In this document: positions 21,265 through 30,855 of the stretch, one piece after another
How positions within the stretch are numbered: the stretch's first letter is position 1
Layout of the letters: the number at the start of each line of letters is the position of its first letter
From: Diplodia intermedia
Lineage: Eukaryota > Ascomycota > Dothideomycetes > Botryosphaeriales > Botryosphaeriaceae
NCBI GenBank assembly: GCA_021495925.1
Contig: JAKEKT010000154.1
Location: 1 to 51,474, forward strand
Reading direction: 5' to 3'
Length of the DNA stretch: 51,474 bases
The notes under the pieces: generated by a model
Database searches by the model: none
Seen by the model: only the letters and a program-made list of their open reading frames with translations
What the model was told of the DNA's origin: nothing
Translations under genes and position numbers: made by a program

Positions 21265-23216
21265 ATGAACTTTCGAGTCTGCGATTACTGTCGGATGTAT
21301 GTGAGTCGGATTCTCCAGCCAAAGAAACCACGAGAGCTGACAACGCACCAAGCAAAAAAACGAAATGTGAGTGCGACCGGCCACCGTAGAGATCCAAGCT
21401 GAATCCCTCAGGCGACATGAAGCGCCCCGACTGCGGGAGCTGCCAGATGCGCAGTCTCCGATGCGCCTACAGCCAGCGTAGAAAAAAGCCAGGTACGCCC
21501 GCTCCCATCGACTCCCCCACGCCCGCCGAACCGCCAACAAACCGCGAAACCATCCCAGGTCCTCCTCCAAAGCGACGAGGAGACCGTCCCGTCGATGAGC
21601 CCCGTTCCCGAACCCTCCGGTTTCCGGGCACAGCCGGCAGTTGCCGCCGGCCCCGCCCACCAGCACCCGCTCTCCTCCCCACCACGTCGCCCGCCACAGC
21701 CGCCGCCGCCGGCGCGGACCGCAACGCCACCGACCCCGTCACGGCGTTGACGCCGGCGTTGGAAGACTACCTGTAAGCAGCCAGCCAGCCCGTTCCGACC
21801 ACCAAGAAAAAAAAGCGACAACCATCTCAACAACGCCGGGGGTGGGGGCGCAGGTTTTCGCTGTACTTCCGGCACGTGCAGCCCATCTACCCGCTCTTCC
21901 GGCGGCACACGATCGAGCGCGATCGGCCGGCGACCGTCCTCCCGCCGCGGCTCAAGCTGGCCGTCTTCGCGCTGTCCTCGCGCTTCGCGGCCGCGCACGA
22001 GGTGCCGCTGTCCCCCGCCGAGTTCGCGCGGCGCGCCGACGCGCTGTTGGAAACGGGGCAGGAGCTCGGGCTGGACGAGATCAAGGCGTCGCTGCTGCTG
22101 TGCGTCAACGCCCTGGCGCAGCGGCCGAGCGGGTGGAGCGCGGTCGTCGAGATTGGAAGGGTTGTGAGGGGCCATCGCCATGTCCCTGCCGTCGTGGGTC
22201 ACCAACCCCGCCCGCAACTTCGCCGCGGGAGAAGCCGACGGCCATCACCGCGCCCGGCTGGACATGCTGATGGTCCTGCGCTGGTACGTCACCCATCCGT
22301 CGTTCCCGCCCCAAAATCCGCAAAGGGGAACGCTTCCAACTCACCAGAAGAACACAGCACGCCCATCCTGGTGGCCATCTCCGCCGCCGAGGCCACCCTG
22401 CGCTGCTGCCGCTCCGGGCCCCCGTCGCGCGACGCCGACACGCTGCTTTCCACGCAGTGGCAGGTCATCGTGTCGAGGGCCCACGAGACGGTTCCGGTGA
22501 TGCAGAACTGGAAGCCGAACTACTTCGAGTGGGTCGATCCCATGTGCGCGTACAGCGCCTTCCTCGTCGGCTCTGTCCTCGTCGCGAGTGGCAGCGTGGC
22601 GGATGAGGCGGGATTCCGCTGCGGCGCCGCGGAAGCGCGCGGGCCGGTCTCTTGCTCCCCGCACGTGGATCTGATGATGGTGTTTTTGAGACGCGTTGGG
22701 GACTACTGGGGTATCGGTACGTTGGACGAATCCTTGGTTGATTTGGCTTCGCGGCGGCTGACCTGAGACTTTTCGCACTGCAGGGAGGTCGTTGGCTGGT
22801 GAGTGTGTCCCCGTTGTCTTCCAATCCGTTCTCGCTTCCCCCCCGCACGCCGTTTGGAATACTGGCTCAACAGACATGCAGATACTCTACGTGACCTGCA
22901 GCAAGACCCCGATCTCCCTAGAACGTATGAGGAAGCCATCAGATTTACCGCGCAGGCGACAGATCCTTTGAACCAGCCAACTCGGCGGAGCGCCCGAGGT
23001 ACGGTTCGGAGCATCACAACGCTGGAGAGGGGTGGCTGCTCTGATATAGCGGATGTTTCGACCTTGGAAGACCCTGGTCTGATTGATGATGGCACTGCTC
23101 TCAGCATGCCGCACGATTTTGATTTTTGTATGCTGGACTCTGGATGGTTGGATGAGGTGGGCAGTTCGCTCGTTGACGATGACCTGGGTATGGATGCAGC
23201 ATATCCTTTTACGTGA
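21265..23216 (+). pseudogene. Zn2Cys6 transcription factor with one frameshift
   Basis: Seven exons: 21265-21296, 21353-21366, 21412-21772, 21854-22283, 22358-22716, 22784-22798, 22882-23216. Introns 1 and 2 fall inside the zinc cluster. Joined, they give a full C-x2-C-x6-C-x6-C-x2-C-x6-C binuclear cluster, here split over three exons including a 14-nt one. A Pro-rich linker follows, then the fungal middle homology region (LYFRHVQPIYPLF, LKLAVFALSSRFAAAH, SLLLCVNALAQ) and an acidic C-terminus. All junctions close except one: after VVEIGR near 22160 the frame must change by one base before AIAMSL. The four-G run at 22168-22171 is the likeliest site of an extra base. It is a disabled allele or an assembly error. 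If functional it would be the local regulator of the FMO and P450 genes. Confidence 0.72.
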
Positions 23217-23370
23217 ATTAGAGAAAGTGGTTCAACACACATGAAGCTTTATTTTCGATCTGGCCACGGTCTCTCTTGGGCCCAAACACTGGCAGCGTAT
23301 CCCTGCCTCAATGCTGCTCAACTGTTTGACTTTCTCGGCTCGTCTGCGAGAAACCGTCTCGCTGGCAGCT

Positions 23371-25225
23371 TCACTGGCGCATCCGCGGCTTGAACCGTAC
23401 CAGCAGCCCGGTCTGCTTCGCAAACCAATACGTCGTGACCTTCCACTCCGGCTCACTCGAGGCCCACTCCAACTCGAACTGCCTGAGGACCTGGGGAACG
23501 AGCTTCCCCATTTCCATGATGGAGATGTTTTTCCCAATGCACGTCCTGGCGCCCGCTCCGAACTGATGTTTTCCCTCAGCTTCACGTCATCACGGTAATC
23601 CGGCGATGGATGCATCACTTACGGTCAACAGATTCCGCTCCATCTCCTTCGCCTTCGTCTCGTCTTCCATCCACCGCTCCGGCCGGAACTGATCCGCGTC
23701 CTCGCCAAAGACGCCGCGGTCGCGGTGGATGACGGCCGCGTTCACCCCGACGATGGTTCCGGGGGGCAGGTAGTGGCCGCAGAGCTCCGTGCCGCCTTCC
23801 GGCACCACGCGCTCGAGCGGGTAGGAGACGCCGGGGTGCATGCGCATGGCCTCTTTCATGCACGCTTGCCTGTGTGTTTTTGCAGTCGGTCAGCAGATGC
23901 GTCCAGAGACAGAAAAAGGAAAATCACAGAGGAAAAGCTCGAAAAGAAAAAGGAGGGGTCATCGTACAGATACTCCAGCTGCAGACACTCGCTGTACGTA
24001 ACAAACTCGGACAGGTTGCCGGCGGCGTGGGCGTCGTCGATCTCGCGCTGCAGCTTCCGGTAAATGCGCTCGTCCCGCATGACGTAGTAGAAGATGGCGC
24101 GGAGCGAGATGGCGGTGGTGTCGCTGCCCGCGAGCAGGTTGCCCATCAGGTGGTTCATCAGCTCGCGCGTGCTCATGGCGGATCCGGCCGCCTTCTGCTG
24201 CTGCCGCAGGTACGCCAGGAAATCGCCGCGGCGCCCCCGGTCATCGTCATCACTGCCGCCGCTGCCGCCGCCCGCGTCGTACTCGGCGATGCTGTTGAGG
24301 ACCATCTACGCAACGTGTCTCGTAAGTGAACGACATCCCACACCCAGTCTCCACGCCGCCGCTTTGCCGGCACACACACATACCTCGGTGATGATCTCCA
24401 GCGCATCGCGATCGCCAAACGCCAGCTTCTGCACCGTAGCCCTCAGCCGCATATTGCCCATGAGGTAGGGATGCAGCCAGGGGACCTGGCCGACGATGCC
24501 CGAGTACTGCAGCGCCGTCTCGATGCTGCGGATGGCGCCGTGCACGTCGCGGCGGCGCTCGAGGAAGCCGAAGGCGGCGCCGAACGTGATCTTGCCGATG
24601 GCGTCGAACGCGTACCACTGCACCCACTCGCCGAGGTCGACGGGCTGGCCCTGCAGGTCCAGCATCGCGTCCGTGAACACCTGCGTGCACGGCTCGACCA
24701 GGTACTCCAGCGCGCTGACCGACGTCATCGAGTACTTCTGCGCCACCGGCCGCTTCAGCGCGCGGTGCTCGGCCGCGTCCGTCGTCGTGAACATGTTGTC
24801 CATCGGCCGGTTCTCGTAGACGGGGGTGAAGGGGTGGTAGAAGGCGGACTGCGGGGGGCGATCGGGGAAGAAGGCCGGGTCAGTGGGGGAGAGGGGGTTG
24901 CCGCGCGGGTCGGGTGGTTGCGGCTCACCTTCAGGAAGCGGCTCTTGATGCCGTAGATGGTGGGGATGGCGGCCGGGTCGGAAATGTCGACGACGTGCGG
25001 CGCCGTGCGCACCATCGGCCCGTACCGCGCGTGCAGCGCCCGGTACTTCTCGTGCGCGTCGCCGCTCCACACCAGCCCGATGCGCCAGTACGGCGTCAGC
25101 TTGGCTGCCAGCGGGCCCGGGACCCGACGGATTCCGCGCCGGAAGGTGGAGTAGACCGTGCGCGACAGCCGCTCCAGGATAAAGATGAGGAGGAAGAGGA
25201 GGAGGTATTGGTAGTTCATCTCCAT
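23371..25225 (-). CDS. Cytochrome P450, pisatin demethylase-like
   Basis: Five exons: 25225-24929, 24848-24384, 24305-23968, 23869-23623, 23562-23371. Donors include GTGAGC, GTATGT and GTAAGT. All junctions close, giving 512 residues, a normal P450 length. An N-terminal helix (YQYLLLFLLIFILE) anchors it to the ER, followed by a PGPLAAKLTPYWR hinge. Helix I reads LLAGSDTTA, the ExxR helix KEAMRMHP, then FRPERW, and the heme loop FGAGARTCIGKN with the ligand Cys. The VYENRPMDNMF and ALKRPVAQKYSMTS blocks match the group containing pisatin demethylase (CYP57), which O-demethylates a plant isoflavonoid. Similar enzymes also act on other aromatic substrates, so the exact reaction is open. Its 3' end faces the regulator's 3' end at 154 bp. 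Intact. Confidence 0.9.
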
Positions 25226-25293
25226 GGTTGGCTGGAGTATATTGTCCAAGAAGGTGATGGAGGCTGAGAGCGTGAAGGAAGAATCCAGCCACG

Positions 25294-25301
25294 CCTTTAT
25301 A
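25294..25301 (-). promoter_or_regulatory. TATA box of the first P450
   Basis: Reads TATAAAGG on -, 69 bp before the ATG at 25225. The second P450 has the same TATAAAGG core at 64 bp, suggesting similar core promoters. Confidence 0.55.
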
Positions 25302-25706
25302 CATGTCCGGATGCCGGTCGGGAGTTCGTGCTGCTTCTTCGACAGTCTCTCCGCGGAGGAACCCGGAGATCTTCCGCGGAGCAACACCCAGGCTTGTCTC
25401 ACCAAAGACCGAAACAGAAGCATTGACATGCATGAAAACTGGGTGGGCGATGAGTATGTCCGACATTCACCAGAGCCAGACCGCTATACATATTTGCCAG
25501 TCAAGTGCGAAGGCCTGGGCACAAGGGGAGAATCTCCGTACATGCTCGACCAACTGAATACAAGACGACCATCCAGCACACCGAACTAGCGCTCAGAGCA
25601 TGCGGGTGGCAAGTTAAAAGGTGCTGCTGCTTAGTGATCTCAGTGTCTTGATGCTGTAGTACGAACTACTCGTGGCCCCATGGATCGAGCACTTACCACG
25701 GACGAA

Positions 25707-25761
25707 TATCCGGAGAGTTACTTCCAGCCATGTCACCGGCTTTAAACCGTAACTCCGGATA
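25707..25761. promoter_or_regulatory. Inverted CCGGAG palindrome, candidate regulator site
   Basis: tatccggagagttac at 25707-25721 is mirrored by gtaactccggata at 25749-25761, with a 2-base difference and a 27-bp spacer. Paired CGG/CCG half-sites are the usual targets of Zn2Cys6 dimers. A further TCCGGAT is at 25306-25312, and gctccggatctccgga lies at 28461-28476 before the second P450. Binding is inference. Confidence 0.4.
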
Positions 25762-25800
25762 CGTTCGGAGAGCATTCCATCAAACCGTCTGTCGAGAGAA

Positions 25801-26285
25801 GTCTTGTCTGGCTCCTCACGCGGCGCCGGACTTGCACTAGTCACCGCCCTTGTCTCCAAGCCAGCCACCGAAGTCAGCAAAGTATTTGACCCAGCCCGCA
25901 CCGAAATAGACAACTTGGAGAAACTCATCTCCGCGTCTGGAGACCCTTCCTCTGGATGTCACTTTAAAAGAGAGCGCCGAGAACGCGGCTCGTGAGGTCG
26001 CTAAATCCGTGGGTGGAAAGGGCCTTGATGTCCTGATCAATGATGCAGGCATTGGGGTCATATAGAATAAAATGGAGGACATGTAGGCACTCGGGGGCGT
26101 TTCTCTCATGGATTCGGGACTGGATCGTAATAAGACGGGCCTTGACGATGGGTTTAGTTGGTCGAGACCGACATGGCGGCCGGAGGCGGCGACCTCACAC
26201 CGGAAGGTGTCAAAGCTATACGAGACATTGTTTCCCGCATCACCAGAGCGCTGCAGTCCACCGCAAAATTGCTAAGCTGCTTCCA
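25801..26285 (+). pseudogene. Short-chain dehydrogenase/reductase relic
   Basis: The nucleotide-binding start survives as SGSSRGAGLALVTALVS (family TGxxxGIG, with Gly for Ile). A frame change near 25945 leads to LDVTLKESAENAAREVAKS and LDVLINDAGIG (the NxAG motif). Stops follow at about 26062 and 26083. The catalytic S...YxxxK stretch is missing, consistent with a deletion. Near 26165-26255 a C-terminal piece remains: VETDMAAGGGDLTPEGVKAI, the PGWV.TDMG region of classical SDRs. The N-terminal Met and first strand are lost. It is dead. It lies between two intact P450 genes, so an oxidoreductase once belonged to the group. Confidence 0.8.
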
Positions 26286-26515
26286 TACTTTGTTGTCGCG
26301 ACGCTGCAGTGCATCTCCGATGTGCAACAAGTAAAAGATACAGGGCAGGTGGGAATCGTTCCATGGCGAATTCACGGATTGCTCTGACAGTGACGTCATG
26401 TCTTGCCTCAATGTGATTCATTGTTCCGTTCACTTGATTGTCCCAATTTGTTCGCGTTACATAGCTAGCGGAAATGTAGTCGCTCATCCTTGAACGCTCG
26501 GGTTTGCACTGCAGC

Positions 26516-28318
26516 TCAAGCGCGTTTTTGAAGTTGGACCCAGAGCGGAGGCTTTTCCCAAAGAGTGTATGTCTTCTGAACATGCCAGTCTGGCTGGTAA
26601 TACTTCCCCATTCCATCCTCCGAGCCGGGAGCGCTGGGCGCTTTGAGGAAGTCGAAGTGCCACAGAACTTTGGCCAGAATGAGACGCATCTCGTGGTATG
26701 CCAAGCTGAAAAAAATGCAGAATGTAGGTTAGCATGGTATACAGTGAAGCATAAAGGATACTTCGCGAGAGAGGCAAGCGGGATGGTGTATAAGAAACTC
26801 ACTTCTTCCCGAGGCAAGCGTATGGACCAACGAGAAAAGGCTGCATTAGCTCTTTCTTATCGTTATCGAACGCGCGGTACGCCGGGTCTTGCTTCGTTGC
26901 AGCCGGGAGCCAGCGCTCCGGGACGAAAGAATCGGGGAGGTGGAAGTTCTCGCTGTTGTGGAACGCCGCGTAGAGGGAGATGGAAATGCCAATCTGAAAA
27001 TCAAGACCCTTGTCAGTTCCACATGCTGGATAAATAGACTGCATGTCTCGACTCACCCCCCCGGGCAGATGCTCGCCACAGATCAAATTGCCTCCCTCGG
27101 CCACCAGGCGCGAATTCCCGGTAGGAGTCGGCGGGTAGATGCGCAGGCCCTCATCGATGACTGCTTGTAGGTACGGCAAGCGCCGAAGGTTGGCCATGGT
27201 GAGTTCGTCCTCGGAGCTAAAAGCGCCTCGAATCTCGCTCGTCAGTTTCGCCAGCTTGTCCGGACACTGGAGCAGGTAGTGCGTAATGCCGCTGAGCGCC
27301 GTCGCCGTCGTCTCGGTGCCCGCCGTCATGAACAGCAACGCATTCGAGTGCATCTGACCCCGCGATAGGGCGTTGCCCTGCTCCATGCTGTTCAACACCA
27401 GCGCCCAAATGTCGGGCCGATCCGTCTTCTCCTCCAGCCGGCGGTCGACGCGGTCGGCGGAGAACTTGAAGTGCGCAACTTGTTTCTCGGTGAGCGACCT
27501 TGGGACGAACAAACTCGAGATGGGCTTCAAGATGGGGTATTCACGGAACATGAGCAGAAGCTGCAAGGCCTTGAAGGCGCCGAAGACGGACTCCACCCAC
27601 GGCGTGTACTGCCCGGTCTTTAGCAGACCCAGCGAGGACCCGAAGCTCAGGTCGCCCATGATGTCGAAGGTGGTGCAGTTGTACATCTTGACCATGTCGA
27701 CGGGCTCCGTCGGCTTCGTCGCTACGCTTTCGCGCAACCGTCCAATGAGCGTGTCCACGTATCCTCGAATGAGCGTCTCTTGCTCCCCCAAAGCCTTGTC
27801 GGAGAATGCGTTGGTGAAGATGCGTCGAACCCGCCCGTGCTCCTCGATGTCTTCGATGCTGATCAAAGCCGCGACGCCGTTGATTTCCTTCGTGAAGAAA
27901 TCGTGGTCCTTGGGATTCAGCTTGTGCGAAGCGGTCCGATGGCCGTAGACGCCCTTCATGGCCTCCGGGTCCGTGTAGCTCAGTAGATCGGGGGCAAAGC
28001 GCACTACCGGTCCGTACTTGTCGTGCTGGGCCTTGAGGAAGGTATGGAGGTCTCCCCTCATTGCGATGTAGTGCTTGACCAGTCTCGTTGTCGCCGCGTA
28101 TCTCGGTCCAGGGAACTTGCTCAGCGGATGGAAGTAAAGGTTGTATACAACAGTCCACGAGAGCACCAGGAAAGCCTGTATGGATCAGTATACACAGTCG
28201 TGCGAGATCGTATCCAGTGCGGACATACCGAGAGAAAGACGGCTAGGCACATTGCTTGCCATGGCCGAGTGACCACGGTTTGCAGGAGGAAGGAGCTGGT
28301 GCGTGGCTCGGTCGCCAT
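26516..28318 (-). CDS. Cytochrome P450, isotrichodermin C-15 hydroxylase-like (CYP65 group)
   Basis: Four exons: 28318-28229, 28175-27057, 26993-26803, 26705-26516. Donors GTATGT, GTGAGT and GTGAGT; all junctions close, giving 529 residues. The N-terminal membrane helix spans the first intron (CLAVFLS, AFLVLSWTVVYNLYFHPL), then FPGPRYAATTRLV. Helix I reads MTAGTETTATALSG, the ExxR helix DEGLRIYPPTP, then VPERWLP, and the heme loop FLVGPYACLGKNLAYHEMR. In that loop the Arg two residues before the Cys is replaced (G-P-Y-A-C). Related fungal P450s show similar variants from memory, so I do not call it dead. Overall pattern fits enzymes related to trichothecene hydroxylases, but that group acts on many terpenoid and aromatic substrates, and no terpene cyclase is near. 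Intact. Confidence 0.9.
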
Positions 28319-28381
28319 AGCTGACTGATTCCTGATGAAAGGCCCAGTTACTGTTGCTCCAGGTTCCTTCCCCGCTCGCCA

Positions 28382-28391
28382 CCTTTATATA
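28382..28391 (-). promoter_or_regulatory. TATA box of the second P450
   Basis: Reads TATATAAAGG on -, 64 bp before the ATG at 28318. Confidence 0.55.
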
Positions 28392-28460
28392 GCCCATGGT
28401 ACGCCTGAAGAATTGTCTTAGTGCTGCACGACGTCGTAATGGTTACCGATTTACCGACTA

Positions 28461-28476
28461 GCTCCGGATCTCCGGA
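28461..28476. promoter_or_regulatory. Palindromic CTCCGGATCTCCGGA, candidate Zn2Cys6 site
   Basis: Two CCGG cores 4 bp apart, 143 bp upstream of the P450 ATG. The TCCGGAT half recurs upstream of the first P450. Function is inferred from motif type only. Confidence 0.4.
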
Positions 28477-29147
28477 AATCCGTCCGAGACCGTACGACAA
28501 ATATACCCTGTCAATGAGTACTCGTAAACGGTTCGCGGGTAAAAGATCTACCCCCACAGCTTAGCAAAGCTTGAGCTCGTGTTCGGGTCGGAACGCAGTA
28601 GCTTGTTATCTGCGCCAATACGCTGATCTATGCACAAATGAGGAGTAGTGCCCAACACGTGCACGGTCTGTTGTCGGTCTTCGGCAGTTTTCTCTATTAA
28701 CTCCCGAACCAATGGGGAATTGATGTTCTGCAGTGCCGCACCCATCGAATAAGGAGGTTTCACGGATAGTGTACGTACCCTCAGATCGAATCATGCAACT
28801 GATCTACAGGGGTGCCAGATGTCCTACGGTCTTATCGCGGAGACCTTCTTGAAATCCGTTGCCGTCGGCCCGGAATCTGGGGGGCTTCCGAGACCCCTAT
28901 GTAGCACTGCAAGGAACGTCGGTAGCGCGTTCTTAGCCAGTTGGATGCCTGAGAGTCCTAAGTTACGATTAGGTGCAGAGTACTCCCCACACCGAGCTTG
29001 TAAGGTGTGGGATAAATTCTTGCAACCTGCCCACTATCACCTTACCGATCCATTGTTCGATCCTCCACTAGTCGTCCACATCTTCTAAAAGTCTGACCTC
29101 CTGACATTTCTCCCTTCTCGCTCTTGACGGTCGCATGATTATCGTGC

Positions 29148-30855
29148 TTGGTATTATTTCTCGTCCTTGCTCGCGCATTGTCTCGAGCAATCTTGCTACC
29201 TCTGCGATTTCTCCCAGGGCCCTTTATCGCTCGATTCAGCCGTGTTTGGCTCTTTCGAAATCTTTGGAGCGGGGCCTTTCACCCGACAAATGTCGATGGT
29301 CAGTCGGTTGCTTGCTGCTTTCTTCAATGACGGCTAAGCTCACCAACAGGATCCGTTGTCCGCATCGCTCCAAACGAATGCGTCTTCGATGGCCCCGACG
29401 CGGCGAAAGTCATCTACGACCATGGCGCAGCTTTCAAGAAGAGCGACTTCTGCTTTGCAGCCAGCAACCCTAAATCACGTGTGTCGGACCTGTTCTCGGA
29501 CCGGGATCCGAAGACGCACGCACAGCTGCGGAGGAAGATTGCCAGTCTGTACTCAATGACAAAAGATTGATGCCTGTATGCGTGAGTGCGCCAGTGTTCT
29601 CTTTGAGCGCTTCAGAGAAATGTCGAGGTAGTCTCCAACCCTTGGCTTGCAGAGTGGCAGCGATACTGAAGAGTGATTGGCAACAGAGCTGGCGTACCCG
29701 TGGACTTACAACACTGGATGCATTGCCACGCAGTCGACGTCATTGGAGCAACTACGGTACACGTCTCTCTGTCAACGCTGCATGGCCATGATTGTCGCGA
29801 GTGCAGAGATCTCGAAGCGATTCGGCTGTCTCGATTCTGGCTAAGACGAGCTGTCCCTGACGGCCACCTTGCATGACGCAGTCTTGTACATCACGCTTGC
29901 TGGGGTCTATCCGGAGCTCCACGGACTGCTGAACTCACTGATGAAGCACCTCAGCCGCAGTGGAAATTGCCGAGGTTTTCAAATTGTCAGCCGCACAGGT
30001 CCAGGCCGGCAAAGGGGGGAAAGATACTGGAGCGAGAGGGCTTCTTGACCCGAATGCTCCGGATGCACCAGAAAATGAGTCCGACATGCCATTTCTTGAC
30101 ATGATGCTGGTTTGTGGCATTAGCCTTGGGGCGGGAAGCGAGAATACGAGTATAGGACTCACAGGGACCATGTGGGGCTTGATCAGTAGCCCGGAGGCGA
30201 TGGCAAAGGTACACCACTACGGCTTGATCACTTCTGCTCTTGAATTCTCGCTGACAACGAGGAAATCTCTGCAGCTCCGATCCGAAATCGATGAAAGAAC
30301 AGCTGCCGGGGATCTCTCTGCTTAAGGCTCGATACCGTACCAGGTTGCACGATGCATGCCCTATTTGCAGGCTGTAATCAAGGAGTGTTTGAGATTTGAA
30401 GGCTCGCCAGGCATACCGTTGCCGAGAGTAGTGCCCCAATGTGGCGCTGAAATTGCGGGCCACCTCTTCCCTGAAGGCGTACGTCTGATCGAACGACGTG
30501 AAGAAAGCCAAGCTGACGTCTTTTAAGACGGTTGCCCGTGTAAATGCATACGTGCTGCATCGGAACAAGGACATCTTCGGCCACGACGGAGGATTCCAAC
30601 CCGGACAGGTGGCTTGGCGACAAGGAAGCCGTCTCTCGTATGGATCAGCACTTCCCCGCAGTATGCCATCTTTCCAAGAGCTCACTACCACTTTTCAACA
30701 CTGAACAGTTTGTTGGCGGCTCTCGCGTCTGCATTGGCAAGCACATCGCGCTCATCGAGCTATCAACGCTTATTCCAGACCTGGTGCGAAATTTCGACTT
30801 TGAGCCTGTCGATCCGTGTGCGCACCGGACGAGGCGGAACTTGTTTTTCATTTGA
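29148..30855 (+). pseudogene. Cytochrome P450 pseudogene
   Basis: All landmarks of a P450 follow in order on + but in shifting frames. They are a hinge LPGPFIARFSRVWL (about 29215), VVRIAPNE and RDPKTHAQLRRKIASLYSM (29360-29560), VDLQHWMHCHAVDVIGATT (29700), LYITLAGVYPELH (29885) and a helix I remnant GAGSENTSIGLTGTMWGL (30135). After these come YLQAVIKECLRFEGSPGIPLPR (30365; ExxR is ECLR), VLHRNKDIFG (30555) and the heme loop FVGGSRVCIGKHIALIEL (30710). Damage includes a TAA near 29845, an extra stop after the helix-I exon and several indels. The heme Cys is kept, so decay is not extreme. It resembles the benzoate-4-hydroxylase/pisatin-demethylase group rather than the neighbour at 26516. 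Confidence 0.85.

Larger units (their letters stand above)
25226..25800. other. Upstream region of the first P450
   Basis: No gene. It holds a TATA box, a TCCGGAT site at 25306-25312 and an inverted pair of CCGGAG sites at 25707-25761. Confidence 0.5.
28319..29147. other. Upstream region of the second P450, otherwise empty
   Basis: No gene supported. It contains a TATA box and a TCCGGAT/TCCGGA pair near its left end, discussed separately. Confidence 0.45.
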
